Source: Saussurea involucrata
Lineage: Eukaryota; Streptophyta; Magnoliopsida; Asterales; Asteraceae
Direction of reading: 5' to 3'
NCBI GenBank assembly: GCA_033807775.1
Contig: CM066327.1
Coordinates: 76,762,795 to 76,826,794, forward strand
Length of the DNA: 64,000 bases
In this document: positions 51,679 to 64,000 of the stretch, piece by piece
How the letters are laid out: every line of letters begins with the position of its first letter
Position numbering within the stretch: position 1 is the first letter of the stretch
Notes under the pieces: generated by a model
What the model was told of the DNA's origin: nothing
Databases searched by the model: none
Seen by the model: the letters and a program-made list of their open reading frames with translations, nothing else
Position numbers and translations under genes: made by a program

Positions 51679-54498
51679 TGTAACACCCTCAAAATTGGAA
51701 TGAGCAACTAACCTTAATTTCAATAAATTAAACTAAAAGATGATAAAATTACTTCTACATATCATCCTTGAAAATACCTCAATTTTGAACTTCACAAATT
51801 AAACAGCTAACAACTCTAGGCGGTGTTACTTAACCCAAATAAAAGTTGCTAATCCTAAAAGTGCGGAAAACTTCGCTAAGCATCTCACTTCCTGTGCACT
51901 CTACCAGCACTCATCACCTCGCAGTGTAGCTAAAGCTATTCTCAACCTGAACCTGTTGCACATGCCGACAAATAAAAAGGTTAAGCTAACGCCTAGTGTG
52001 TTCAAGAGTTTACATCAAGAGCAAATCATTTGATAAATCGACAGCTTTAACTTAAATAAATGATTTTCAAAAAGGGTTTGTATAAAAGACATTGACAACC
52101 CATTTTCCAAACGCATACAGTTTCTGAGAGGAAAGCTTCCAATGAAAATCGTTTCTCTGCAAAGGACCCAAATCCAAAACTCACATCAAGAGTTAATTAA
52201 TAATAATTTCTCAAATAATCGCCACAGCGAATAAAACTCCAGCAGTTAAAACATCCAATAAGAATGTAACATAAATCCGTCCATCAATCATGGAAAACAA
52301 TCCATATGCATGTAATATTACCTCAACAATGTGAATATATAAAATACCCGAAATCAACACCCTTCGGTGACGGGGGAGACCCGATCTCATCGAATGTGAC
52401 AAACACATAAATTAAACCACGATTAAATAAATGCAAGTAAGCTTCTTGGATGTGGAAAACATATGACATCAACCATACTAGGTCTTTAGTCAATCCTCGG
52501 CATCAATCATACTAGATCTTTAGCCCATCTTAGACATCAACCATACTAGGTCTTTAGTCCATCTTAGACATCAACCATACTAGGTCTTTAGTCCATTTTC
52601 AACATCAACCATACTAGGTCTTTAGCCCTTCTTAGACGTCAACCATACTAGGTCTTTAGTCCAAGCCATCAAGTTCAATCCTACTGGATCTTTACCTTGG
52701 GAAAACCCACCATCTGAAACAAGCTTACTCGACTTAAATATAAATACATGACCCCAAAAGAATAACTAATGCATTCAAATCACGTAAACCTCAAATATGA
52801 TGCAACTCATGCAATGCAAACCCCAAGCCCACGTCGAGCTTATTAAAACCAGGTGAATGCCATCAAGACTCAACCGAGTCCAAAACCGAGCCCTCTGCTC
52901 AAAAGATCTAATGATCATTTATCAACATTAGTTCATGTAAATGAAAATGCATCTATATGTATATGTATGTGCAACTCTTCCATAAGTCAACAATGCATAT
53001 AATTCACCGAGGTTCATTAGTCCCAAAGGTATTAAGAACACGAAAACATCAAACGGTCTTCACACATAAGACCAACACTCAAACCGGCACATATTCCAAT
53101 AAAATGCACTTAAGCATATAACACATCCAAGACTCCACCTCGAGTCTCTAAAACCGGCAAACACTCAAAAGACTCATTTGAGTATGAGTCAAGCCTTTAA
53201 GGTCAAAATAAACGTCTGGTTAAATACGTTTCACTCACACGGTTACGTAAACCAAAATGCGTCGTTACCCAAAATCTTTACCTTTTAATTCCTCAATTGG
53301 CCATCGGCCCCAAAATAAATGTTTACAACTCTCAACATATTCACATGGTCGGATTTACCCAACTCCCCAACCCACACGTTCACACTTTAAAATACGCCAC
53401 ATCGTTGTTATCACATAATCACAAAACACTAAAAGTGTATTTTGACCCAATCCTCTTTACTTATGCAATAAATTAACAAAACCTCTTTTACTCGTGATTT
53501 ATTCATCAATCACTCAAAATCCCCAATTGTGGGTGTTTTTACAGGATATGTAAAATTCAACACTTTGTTTAAATCAAAACCTACCAAATAACTCAACAAA
53601 AGATAATTTCACATAAAGCACACAAGTACTTAAAAAACACATATTTTGGCATGTACAAAGTTTTCACAAATCAACTTGAACTCACCTTGCTAGATTATGC
53701 TAAATCTAGATTTTCCCATACGTATGCTCCTTTGAAGAAGTCCATATCTTCCAAAACCTAAATCCATAAGTTTCCAACCATAATTATTTATCCCCAAATA
53801 CTTAGAATCATTTCCCCCAACATATTACACCCAAAATCACCAATAGATCAAAACCCTAATTTCCAAAATGAAGAGAAGAGAAGATTACCTCAACCATCAA
53901 GTGAATATACCAACCAAACACTTCTAGTGTAACCAAAGTGAGCCTCATTCTTCATTTCATCTAAAGAAAGGAAAGGTTTTAGGAGAGGGTTAGATCAAAC
54001 TCTAGAAAGTGTAGGAATCCAACCAAAAAGGAAATGAGATGAGGAATACTAACCTCAACCTAAAAATCCTTGACAAGAGAAGGGAGAGAGGCTTTAATTT
54101 ACAAGATTGTTGTCTTCACGGGCTTCAAAATCGTTTTGAAGGATTAGGGTTCGGTTTGGGAGAGTAGAGAGAGAGATGGAATAGAAATGAAAGAAAACTG
54201 AAAGGCGTGGGTTTAAAACCCTCAGGACCCGTCGGCGATAGTGACACCGCGATAGTGACACTGTCACTATCATCGGGCATACTCGCCCGCTATCCCATAT
54301 CTCTCGGTACATATGGGGCGATAGTGACACCGCGATTGTAACCTTGTCACTATCGCGAGTGTCATACTCGCTGGACTTGTACCGAGCCCAAACTTGGCCA
54401 AAATTCACGTGTTCCACACTCCAAAGCAAAACCTCATCCTTTTAAGAATTCCAAATAAATTCGCTTATAGATTGAGTTAGGATTTTCGGGGTGTTACA
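51679..54498 (-). repeat. Chromovirus C 3' LTR (2820 bp)
   Basis: Plus-strand edges are TGTAACACCC (51679) and CGGGGTGTTACA (54498). On the minus strand a polypurine tract (CTAAGGTTGGGAGGAT, 54514-54499) precedes it, so it is a 3' LTR of a minus-strand chromovirus. It contains a minisatellite (52466-52710) and a GC-rich array of GCGATAGTGACAC words (54228-54372) followed on the minus strand by a TTTTAAACCC box. Its left side cuts copia D. Confidence 0.85.
52466..52710. repeat. Minisatellite, about 35-bp unit
   Basis: Six or seven head-to-tail copies of a unit containing CATCAACCATACTAGGTCTT and TAGTCCATCTTAGA, with small differences between copies. It lies inside the chromovirus C LTR. Confidence 0.9.
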
Positions 54499-57444
54499 AT
54501 CCTCCCAACCTTAGAATGATTTCGTCCTCGAAATCTAGATCCCTTACAACCAAAGACTGATCAACTCAACGCCGACCATAATCCATCAACTTCCAACTGA
54601 AATCTAAATTTCCCCCACACGGACTACTAAGAAAAACCTCAAGTAAACTCTTACCAACAATGTCCTCTCGGGCACATTGTACTTATGTCCGGGTGAACGC
54701 TCCATCTACTGAATCAACTCCCAACCACAATACCTCAGTCGTTTCCCAACCTTATGTGTTCCATACTTTCCCGACGACGGATCCCTACTCTAAATCAATC
54801 CGTGTTCGCACACTCTTAAATTTCTCCAGTTCATCCAGGGTTGGATTACATCTAAAACCAACGAACCTCCAATTCTAAGGTTCCCACTGCCGAATTGGAA
54901 CTTACCTCTAACGAGTCCCACTAGACTCCAATACCGACGGTCGTCACTGACCCATCAGTTATACCACTCCCATAACACGTCTAATTCCGATCATCTAGTC
55001 GACAGATTCTTTTACCACAAGTAGAAGATCATCCCTCTAGACTATTCGTCGCAATCGAACCTAAGTTCATCATAACTGATACCACCATTTATTAAAATTG
55101 GACTACACCCTCCAATCATACGAGTGGTCCTTGGCCTCGAACTCCAAAAGTTGACACCTAGTTACACCACCAAAACTCGACTCATCACAGAGCTCTACAC
55201 ACGAGTTTCATTCCTCAATTAGTCCCACCAATCTATGGTCATCCCCACGGTCTAAGGTTCTACGTGACCTTCACCTAATACCGACAATCCAAAACAAGGT
55301 TGCCGAAGTGAACGACTACCACAACACTAATAAAGGACACCGCAAGTCCCACCTTTTGTTGCCCACAAGAAGTGATTCGTCCCCGCAAACGACATCATAC
55401 GGCTCACGACAAAATACGTGTTAGAAACCCGACCCTTCATCGAAAGGTTCTACACGCCCCCTCACCTCTAACTGGGATTGCTCAACCTCACCAAGCCTAA
55501 AGAGTTCAAGGTTTTCAAGTGACAGACTCAATAAATATGCCAATAAAGTTTTCACTAGATTTTTCAGTACAAAAGTTTTTATACTAATATCACATACGTA
55601 CAAAACTTACCACTAGTCAGCTAGTGGGTGCACAACCATGGACACACTCGTCCCACGTATGAAAAATCATTTTTTTTGAAAACCTTTTCATCACAAATCA
55701 GTTTACTACCGAAACGTAAAAACGTACTCGATAACCTTTAAAATGAACCACTAGGGTCCCATCACGGATTTACTTATGCCTCACGCGCAAAGTATACTCC
55801 AACATTAAAATAGTGGCCCGCAACTAGTTTTATACTAACTTCAAAAGAAGGATTTACACGACATCAATTTCTAACATTTTCTTTTAACCATAAAACGACA
55901 TGAATTGTAATTCCTTAACAACTTTGCATGTGTCAGTTTTATTCACAGAGAGACGAAGCAAATCATCTACACACTTTGGCTAAAACACGGCATGGTCTGG
56001 GCCATTCCCCAGTTTTTAAATCAAACAACAAGATATTTTCATCATTTGGAAATATCGGTTTAAACATCTAAACGAAATCTTAAATCAAAATTTTGCATGC
56101 CAGTCTGCAACGCCTTCTTAGTAGTCATTCTAAAATGGTATAGCACATACCGGATAATCAATGTAAATTTTCAAAGTAGAAATTTATTAACTCAAATTTC
56201 AAAACTCCTCAGTCAGTCGTATAACGACAAGTAAATAAAATCTTTTGACCAGGATCGCACACCTCAATGTGTTTTTCCTCAAAACCTCAGAAAATAATAC
56301 GTGCACATAATTTGACTGACACATAAAATAATTCGAGTCAACTTCAAACCTCAAATCGCACAAGCGACGCACACTAACGTCCCAAAGTAGTGGCTACAAA
56401 GCTACTCTTGTCAATCACTCAATATAGTGCATTTACGAGAAAGAACATCAACAATGTCAACAAATGAGAGTGCATAAAACAGAACATTAAAGATGCACTA
56501 TCATGATGTTTTTATATGCATTACTCATGCCACGTATATGTCAATTTGCACATCTAGCAAGTTGCAACAAATATGCTACCAAAATTTTCAAAGGATAAGC
56601 CATGCGGCATCAAAACTCCAAAACCACTCTTTTTGATGCTAAACGTCATGAGACATATTTTCAACTAAATTCGCATGAGACGAAATACTCACTCAATACA
56701 TACATCAACGCATGCAATCATCCAAGTATGCACATGACCAAGTGTCACCCATGCACCACAAAACGTCGTAAAATGAAACTTCATCGTGTTTTCATAGAAC
56801 TTCTCTTAAACTCGATGGACTCAACAACATCAAATCAAGTGAATGGTGTCACAGTTTTCGTTTTCAAAAATCAACTCGCGTAAAACAACATGTCCAAATC
56901 ATCAAAATTCTAACCCCCCCCCCTTTTTACGAGATAAGATAACACCTCTTCGTCAAGACTCGCAAAATTTCAAATTCCCATTAAAGATCAATACTAAAAC
57001 AAGGGAATGTAACTCTCCGTCCAAACCTTAACACATGTGGAGGAGATCCAATGTTAAGGTCGTAAGTCGCGGTTACTTATCCAAAACCATAAACGACATT
57101 AAAACATGGATATCACAATATCTGAAAGTAATAGTGGACGACTACAAGGAATAAAATAAATCCCGACCAGGTTCACGACTGCCAGTTGTAAAATAAATTT
57201 CATGCATGTTTCAAAATCAGGGTTCAAAAATCTTGCGTATGTCAAACTCTTCCCAAGATTTAGCAGTACCGTCCATACGACGATTTGAAACATAATACAT
57301 AATCGATGCAATTTATTTTAAAAGCAAAATAAATTTCGTGCATGCATTTGGTCGACACTCAACGTCCGGTTCACATTCCTCCAAGTACTCCGATCACACT
57401 CTCGTCATCCGGGTACTCACACATCTTAACGTAAGGTGGAAAGT
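54499..57444 (-). other. Chromovirus C interior, no coding sequence recognised
   Basis: The minus-strand sequence next to the LTR (TTTCGAGGACGAAATCATTC) is the usual trailer between integrase and the 3' LTR of Tekay-like chromoviruses. Beyond that, almost 3 kb contain only short open frames with no gag or pol motif. It may be a large non-autonomous derivative, or strongly decayed. The block ends at the Athila B LTR. Confidence 0.55.
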
Positions 57445-58722
57445 TGATAACGCCACTTTTTGGCGTTATTTTCAGTCCATAAACCAATGAGATTGGCTTG
57501 TAATTAAGCAAAAAGGCGTGTTTTTATGGTTTATCTAGTGAATCGTGCAGGTTATCCGAAATAAGACAAGCATCGAGAAAAGAAGTGAAAAGAGCTAAAA
57601 GAGAGCCAAAACGAAGCCCAATGGAAGTCCGAGATCCAAGCCCAAGACCCGTACCCAGATCCGCGAACCAAACCTGACCCGAATCAAAAAGAAGACGCGC
57701 GGCTTTCCACACGGTTTACAAACCGCGGGCAAACCCGCGTAACCCTCTGGACGATTTTCTATACTTTGGCATTTAGCGGATTTAGGTCATTATCACGACA
57801 CGTGCGACGGTAGGCTGCGGAGGGGCGATTTTCAGAGCATTTTCACATACTTTGGAGCCACGAGAGAGGATTGATTGAAGACAGTTCACCAGGCGAGGTG
57901 GATCAGAGCCGAGAGAGAAGGGATTCATCGTACATTCTTCACAGTTATCACGATTACCATGATTTCACATACCACTTTATACCTTTTTTCTAGTGTTTTT
58001 ATCCACCCCAACATGAACTAATCTTTAAATGTTGGGGGTTGGAACAACTATGTATTTTATGATGGATGACGTGTAACCGAATGATTGTTTTTATTGATTT
58101 AATCTATGAAGCATTTGAATTCAGATTTTCATTATCAATTGTAGTTTGATCACCTCCAATTGACTTTTACGATTTTTGATTAAGTTTGAGAAAATTGATT
58201 AAAAGCTAGATCAAGTAACCAAGTGCCGGAAAGAAGATTCGGGTAGAGATATACGAATCACTTTCTGCTCGGAATAGTTTGACTTAATGTATTTCAAAAC
58301 CCTGGGTGTAGATCGAGAGATAACACCTACAGTCTTGAAATAAGATCTGTTATTGCTTGAAAAAGAATAACAGTAACTTTTATAAACTAGGGTTCATAGA
58401 GAGAGCCGATAATAATTATTGTTCGGGTATTCGTTCATTAGTAGTATTTCCATAGGAAGTCCAACCCTTAACCTTTTCTCTACCAAAGTTCTTTCAAAAC
58501 CTTCTGTCAAGCGATTCTAGTAGTATTTAGTTCATATTTAGTTTTTAAATCAAGTTATAAACCACAACTCAAAATATCGATCATTCAGTTAATAGCAATT
58601 GTAGTCATTGTGATACTTAGTTCCTAGTTCCGTGTGTTCGATACTCGTACTTTCAGTACTATTACTTGACTTCGACCCGTACACTTGCGGTTAGATTTAG
58701 GGGGGTGTTAACCCGCCTATCA
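57445..58722 (+). repeat. Athila B 5' LTR
   Basis: It starts TGATAACGCC and ends CCTATCA, six nucleotides before the PBS. It includes the terminal hairpin (ATAACGCCA/TGGCGTTAT, 57447-57455 and 57461-57469), the palindromes CGGTTT/AAACCG and CGCGGG/CCCGCG (57712-57739) followed by a TATACTT box, and the stem CCCCAACAT/ATGTTGGGG (58006-58014 and 58029-58037). Confidence 0.88.
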
Positions 58723-58728
58723 AGTTTT

Positions 58729-58746
58729 TGGCGCCGTTGCCGGGGA
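58729..58746 (+). other. Athila B primer-binding site (tRNA-Asp type)
   Basis: TGGCGCCGTTGCCGGGGA, identical to that of Athila A. Confidence 0.88.
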
Positions 58747-58883
58747 ACTAGTTGCAACTGATAGCACTACCAGCTATAAGCGCTATTACATTGAACATAT
58801 TTTTTTATTTTTTTTATTTCCATCACTTTCAGTTTTTGGGTTGCTAATTTTGTTTGTTTTTCGTTTTAGGTACTAATTGGTTT

Positions 58884-60316
58884 ATGCCAAGGAAAACCCG
58901 AGGGGAGAAACTTGAACCGATCGATCCAGAAATCGAAAGAACCGCCCGCCGTTTAAGAAAAGAATCAAAAGCAACAAAACAACCGAAAATCGAGATGGGC
59001 GACGAAGCACATCCTGAGCAACGCCCTATGCGTTCGTTTGCTGATCCGAACGTGGCAGCCGCACGCATAGGCATCCAAGCGCCCACTACTGGGGCGAGCT
59101 ATTTTGAGATCAAACCAAGTACCATCTTGATGGTACAGCAGAACCAGTTTGGGGGAACACCAACGGAAGATCCGCATGCACATCTTCGTGCATTCGAGAG
59201 GATTTGCAACACGTTCAAGATAAATGGGGTGAACGAGGATGCAGTAAAACTGACACTATTCAGTTTTTTACTCAAAGGTAGAGCCGTAACTTGGACAAAA
59301 AGTATACCACCTGGGCGCAACTGAAAGCGGCATTTCTTCAGAAATTCTTTCCACCAAGCAGAACCGCCCAACTCATGGCGGAAATCACCTATTTCGCTCA
59401 ATGGGATCAAGAGACATTGTATGAAGCTTGGGAGAGGTATAAAGAGATGATCAAGAAATGTCCTCATCATGGGTTACAAGGTTGGGTAATAATCCAAACG
59501 TTCTTCAGTGGACTTCACCCGCAGTTCAAAAACGACATCACAGCTGCAGCGGGTGGATCCCTAATGGAGAAGTCTTATGAAGCTGCATGCGAGTTGATCG
59601 AAAATCTGGCTGAACACAGTTTCTCTACTCCAAGATCAACAGTTAGAAGGGTTGCGAGTGTGCAAGAGAATGACGAGCTGAAAGCCATAAAAGCTCAATT
59701 AAATGCACTCACGAGTCAATTGAAGGGATCTTCTCTTCAAATAGCATTTATGATGGATGAGGGTATGCCGGATATGGCACCACCCATGAACGAGCCGGAA
59801 CAAGTTCAATTTATGCAAAATCGGAACAACCGGCCACAGAACGATCCATTCTCGAACACATACAATGAGGGGTGGAAGAAGCACCCAAATTTCTCATGGA
59901 GTCAACCACAAGGGCAACCATCCATGGCCCAACAACAACAACATTATGGTAATAATTCCAACTTTTCTAATTCCTCTAATACTAACAATGTTTATCGTCC
60001 TCCAGGTTACAACCAACGCAATGAAGGGCAATCCGGAGAGAAGAAACCGGGGCTAGAAGACATGATGATGAAGTTCATGTCCAAAATGGACAGCACGGTA
60101 GAGGGATTAGCCGATAGAGTCAACACAGTCAAGGCCGCTACTGATCAGAATACAACATCTATAAAGATGCTTGAAAGACAAATGGGGCAAATTTCTGAAG
60201 CCCAACAAAACCAAGCTCCCGGAACCTTTCCGAGTCAAACCGAGAGGAAAAACTGGGAAGATTGCAAGGCCATTCATCTGAGAAGTGGTAAGGAACTGAT
60301 TAAAGACTCGACCTGA
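58884..60316 (+). pseudogene. Athila B gag, one frameshift
   Basis: The ATG at 58884 opens MPRKTRGEKLEPIDPEIER, then the gag core (DPHAHLRAFERICNTFKING). A frameshift near 59300 joins to the frame of TTWAQLKAAFLQKFFPPS, EAWERYKEMIKKCPHHGL and ITAAAGGSLM, continuing through a Gln/Asn-rich region to LRSGKELIKDST and a TGA at 60314-60316. The N-terminus lacks the Asn-repeat linker of Athila A. The stop lies in the same frame as the protease downstream and close to the position of the equivalent stop in A. Confidence 0.88.
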
Positions 60317-63079
60317 GAATCATCAAAGGAAACCGAGCCCAAAAGGCAAGAGGTTGAGATTGTCGATATGGATGAGTTAGAAGCCGAGGAAGATAGTGTG
60401 ATTGAGGAAAACTCAAAGAGTGGAGAAAAGAAGCAAGAGCAGCCTACCATTCCAAAGCAGTCACCGATCAAGCCGATAGCTCCAAAAGTGCCCTATCCGA
60501 GCATGCTTAAATCACATAAGGATGATGTTAATTTTTCTAAATTTCTTGACGTATTTAAAAAGTTGCATATTAACATCCCTTTTGTAGATGCTTTGGCACA
60601 AATGCCCTCTTATGTAAAGTTTTTGAAGGACATCCTCTCCAACAAGAGGAAGATTGAGGAGCATGCAACCGTTGCACTTACTGAAGAGTGCAGCGCGATC
60701 ATCCAACATAAGTTTCCCCCGAAGCTTAAGGATCCAGGGAGTTTTACTATCCCTGTTAACATAGGCAATTCTGAATTTAGTAAGGCTTTGTGTGATCTTG
60801 GAGCGAGTATTAACCTAATGCCATTGTCTATTTTCAGGAAACTTGGACTTGGAGAAGTGCAGCCGACAAATGTTACCCTCCAACTTGCTGACAGATCCAT
60901 CAAGTACCCGTATGGTGTAATTGAAGATGTATTGGTCAAGGTGGACAAGTTTTATCTTCCAGTCGACTTCGTGATCCTTGACATGGACGAGGATAAAGAG
61001 ATACCTTTGATTATGGGTCGACCGTTCTTAGCCACGGGAGGAGCGCTTATCGACGTGAAAGAGGGGAAGCTCACCTTGAGAGTGGGTAACGAAGAAGCTG
61101 TCTTCAATGTTTTCCGGGCAGCCAAGCAAAGCATGGGACCGAGTGAGTGCTACCGGGTAGATGTGATGGATTCATTGATGAAAGAAACGCGTGGCATACA
61201 AGTTTCCGATGACCAATTGAACAATGTCTTGATGGGTACCGATACTGATCCGGAAAGCGAAAGTGTGATGCAATTAAATGCATCATCATCATACAAAAGC
61301 CCGAGAAGACCGATCATTGAAGATTTGGGAGAACCAATTCCCGAGTCCGAACCTTCATCGAAGACACCACCAAAGCTTGAACTCAAACCATTACCCGACC
61401 ATCTCGAGTACGCTTACTTGGGAGATAAGGAAACACTTCCGGTAATCATCTCGTCTAAGCTGAGTTCAGAGAATAAAGAGAAGTTACTTCGAGTGTTGAG
61501 AGAACACCAAGCTGCTATTGGATGGACGATAGCTGATCTGAAGGGCTTAAGCCCCACGTTTTGCTCGCACCGCATCAATCTTGAAGAAGGGCATAGACCG
61601 GTTGTCCAACACCAACGCCGGCTTAACCCGAACATGAAAGAGGTGGTCCGTAAGGAGGTCTTGAAACTCCTTGACGCTGGAATTATTTATCCAGTTCCGG
61701 ATAGTCCATGGGTGAGCCCGGTTCAAGTAGTGCCAAAGAAGGGTGGTATAACCGTTATTCGGAACAACAACAACGAACTGATCCCTTCCCGAACAGTTAC
61801 CGGGTGGAGGGTGTGTATTGACTACCAAAAGTTGAACGATGCGACAAAGAAAGATCACTTCCCTCTTCCATTCATTGATTAGATGTTGGAGCGACTATCC
61901 GAGCACGAGTACTACTGTTTTCTAGACGGTTATTCCGGGTACAATCAGATACCAATAGCACCCGAGGATCAAGATAAGACGACCTTCACATGTCCGTATG
62001 GTACGTTTGCTTACCGGAGGATGCCATTCGATTTATGTAACGCTCCAGCAACCTTTCAGAGGTGTATGATGGCGATCTTCTCAGACATGGTGGAGCGGAC
62101 GATTGAGATTTTTATGGACGATTTTTCCGTGTTCGGACCTTCAGTTGATACATGTTTGGAACACTTAGAAGCTGTCCTACAAAGATGCAAAGAGACAAGT
62201 CTTGTCTTGAATTGGGAGAAGTGTCACTTCATGGTGACCGAAGGGATCGTGCTTGGTCATAAAGTGTCCAAGGATGGAATTGAAGTGGATAAGGCAAAGG
62301 TGGCGGTGATCGAGAACCTTCCCTACCCGAACTCCGTCAAGGGAGTCCGAAGCTTCTTGGGGCATGCCGGGTTCTACCGGCGGTTTATTAAGGATTTTTC
62401 TAAAATTACTAAACCTTTGTGTTCCTTATTACTTAAAGATGCTAAATTTGAGTTCACTGATGATTGTATATCTGCTTTTGACAGGTTAAAGAAGGAGTTA
62501 ATATCTGCACCGATCCTCACGGCACCGGATTGGAGCTTACCATTTACCTTGATGTGTGATGCGAGTGACACCGTTGTTGGAGCGGTATTGGGTCAAAAGA
62601 AGGATAAGCGAATGCATGTGATTTACTATGCGAGTAAGACCTTGGATGATGCTCAGCTCAATTATGCTACTACCGAGAAGGAACTGTTAGCGGTCGTCTA
62701 TGCTTGCGAGAAGTTCCGGTCATATCTAGTGGGGGCCAAGGTAATTGTCTACACCGATCACTCTGCTTTAAAGCATCTAATGGCCAAGAAGGATGCTAAA
62801 CCGAGACTCATCCGTTGGGTACTTCTACTCCAAGAGTTCGACTTGGAAATTCTGGATAAGAAGGGTTCCAAGAACACGGTGGCGGATCACCTCTCGAGAC
62901 TTGAGGGAGGTGAGGAGCAAAAGAAAGATAAAACCATCATCAACGATTCGTTTCCGGATGAGCAGCTTTTCAAGGTTAGTGATTCTGAGCCTTGGTTCGC
63001 AGACATGGTAAATTATTTGGTGGGAGGAATAATGCCATATCAGATGAACTCCCACCAAAAGAAGATATTTCTTTTTTAG
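60317..63079 (+). pseudogene. Athila B protease, RT and RNase H, two stops
   Basis: Open in one frame from after 60316. The acidic linker (ELEAEEDSVIEE) leads to the protease with CDLGASINLMPLSIFRKL near 60790-60840, then RT with RRLNPNMKEVVRKEVLKLLD, YNQIPIAPEDQDKTTF and the active site IFMDDFSVFG near 62110-62130. A TAG at 61880-61882 replaces a Gln codon (compare A), otherwise the frame is intact. RNase H shows LMCDASDTVVGAVLGQ and YTDHSALKHLMAKKDAK. A TAG at 63077-63079 ends the frame just before the integrase. Only two point changes keep this from being a continuous ORF. Confidence 0.9.
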
Positions 63080-64000
63080 GCCAAGAGGTATTATTGGGAC
63101 GATCCGTATTTGTATAAGTCATGTGCTGACGGAATGATCCGGAGATGTGTCTCGGACAAAGAGAAGGCCGATATTCTAAACCACTGTCATACCTTAGAAT
63201 GTGGGGGCCACTTTACCCCCGATAGAACAGTGGCAAAGATTCTTCAATCAGGTTTCTTTTGGCCGTCTATGTTCAAAGAAACTCGCGAATTCATCTCTAA
63301 GTGTGATCGGTGCCAAAGAACGGGGAACATGACCAAGAGGGATGAGATACCAATGCAGATTTTCATGGAAGTCGAACTCTTCGACGTGTGGGGCATAGAT
63401 TTCATGGGACCATTCCCAAACTCACACCGAAATGAGTATATCTTAGTGGCGGTGGACTACGTGTCAAAGTGGGTGGAAGCGATCGCGACTCCTACAAATG
63501 ATTCCAAAGTAGTGATTAATTTCCTACGGAAGAATATCTTTGCGAGATTTGGAGTTCCGAGAGTACTGATCAGCGATGGTGGGAGTCACTTCTGTAATCG
63601 TTATCTAGAAGCAGTTTTAAAGAAGTACTCGGTAAATCATAAAGTCACTACACCATACCACCCACAAGCCAACGGCCTAGCAGAAGTTTCCAATAGAGAG
63701 TTGAAGCAGATTTTGGAAAAGACAGTGAACTCATCACGGAAGGATTGGTCGTTGAAGTTAGACGACGCATTGTGGGCATATCGGACGGCATACAAGACCC
63801 CGATTGGCACCACACCATACCGACTTGTGTTTGGGAAATCATGCCATCTACCAGTGGAACTCGAGTGTAGAGCATTTTGGGCGATCAAGAAACTGAACAT
63901 GGAGTTAGATGCAGCCGGGAAGAAGAGACTACTGCAACTGTGTGAATTAGAGGAACTCCGACTGGATGCATTCGAGAACGCGGCCATTTACAAAGAGCGG
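63080..64000 (+). CDS. Athila B integrase, partial (runs off window)
   Basis: Continues in the same frame as RT after the TAG at 63077. It has the H-H-C-C finger (HTLECGGHF, CDRCQRTGN), the first catalytic Asp in WGIDFMGPF near 63395, the second in ISDGGSHF near 63580, and Glu in HPQANGLAE near 63680. It is open to the last base, where residues EKxF-type C-terminal sequence would follow. This integrase part shows no lesion. The enzyme inserts element DNA into nuclear chromatin. Confidence 0.88.

Larger units (their letters stand above)
57445..64000 (+). mobile_element. Athila B: Ty3/gypsy element, cut by the window end
   Basis: 5' LTR, Asp-type PBS, gag and pol up to the integrase core, all on the plus strand and collinear with Athila A. 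Proteins are clearly related but distinct from A, so it is another family of the same clade. It has fewer lesions than A. The third ORF and 3' LTR, if present, lie beyond 64000. Confidence 0.92.

Noticed and set aside
52466..52710. CRISPR-like direct repeats
   Set aside because: Units are contiguous without unique spacers and the DNA is plant nuclear, so it is a minisatellite.

Overview
The window is nuclear DNA of a flowering plant, almost certainly a eudicot. The evidence is an AT-rich background with GT-AG introns, a plant ABA-receptor gene, and a dense nest of plant transposons: Athila, Tat and chromovirus Ty3/gypsy, Ty1/copia, PIF/Harbinger, hAT, MULE and CACTA MITEs, and a tRNA-derived SINE. 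An Asteraceae host is only a guess from the style of the repeats. One ordinary host gene is visible, a single-exon PYR/PYL/RCAR receptor of the PYL4-6 type at 33385-34008. Most of the rest is mobile DNA of different ages, so much of the annotation is a reconstruction of which element landed in which.

Layout. 366-4428 is a Harbinger-type MITE (TTA duplication) split by a decayed hAT element at 747-4222. 4539-5283 is a MULE-type MITE with a perfect 9-bp duplication. 6180-8374 plus 20601-20900 is the 3' end of a minus-strand chromovirus (LTR, polypurine tract, integrase C-terminus). Inside its integrase sits a 12-kb Athila element, 8375-20600, with an intact third ORF. From about 20.9 to 27.66 kb lies a decayed Tat-type element, interrupted by a 2.6-kb chromovirus solo LTR (24119-26752, duplication CATGA). 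27663-31068 is a truncated minus-strand chromovirus (gag, leader, PBS, 5' LTR). 31069-32136 is the 5' end of a minus-strand copia element. The PYL gene follows, then a cluster of interlocked MITEs (34.0-35.9 kb) and a TA-flanked foldback element (36.5-36.8 kb).

37386-44122 is a copia solo LTR that holds a SINE and a Harbinger-type element carrying exon 1 of an organellar threonyl-tRNA synthetase. That element was in turn split by a 4.5-kb Harbinger with both a transposase and a Myb-like partner. 44401-46363 is a second Harbinger with a single intact 428-aa transposase. 47878-51678 holds two copia elements in opposite orientation, one with an unfamiliar, intron-containing ORF downstream of where pol would be. 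51679-57444 is a minus-strand chromovirus LTR plus non-coding interior. 57445-64000 is a second Athila, cut by the window edge within integrase.

The most interesting signals are structural. Several unrelated LTR families carry, just upstream of a TATA-like box, a short GC-rich array of family-specific palindromic words. The longer Athila repeats that array, with a TATA box and a plausible 5'UTR intron, in front of its third ORF. That intron contains three evenly spaced hairpins whose stems covary. The two Athila families also share LTR hairpins with compensatory changes. The 3' end of the first Athila looks like a self-primed snap-back extension, joined to a 62-bp target duplication.
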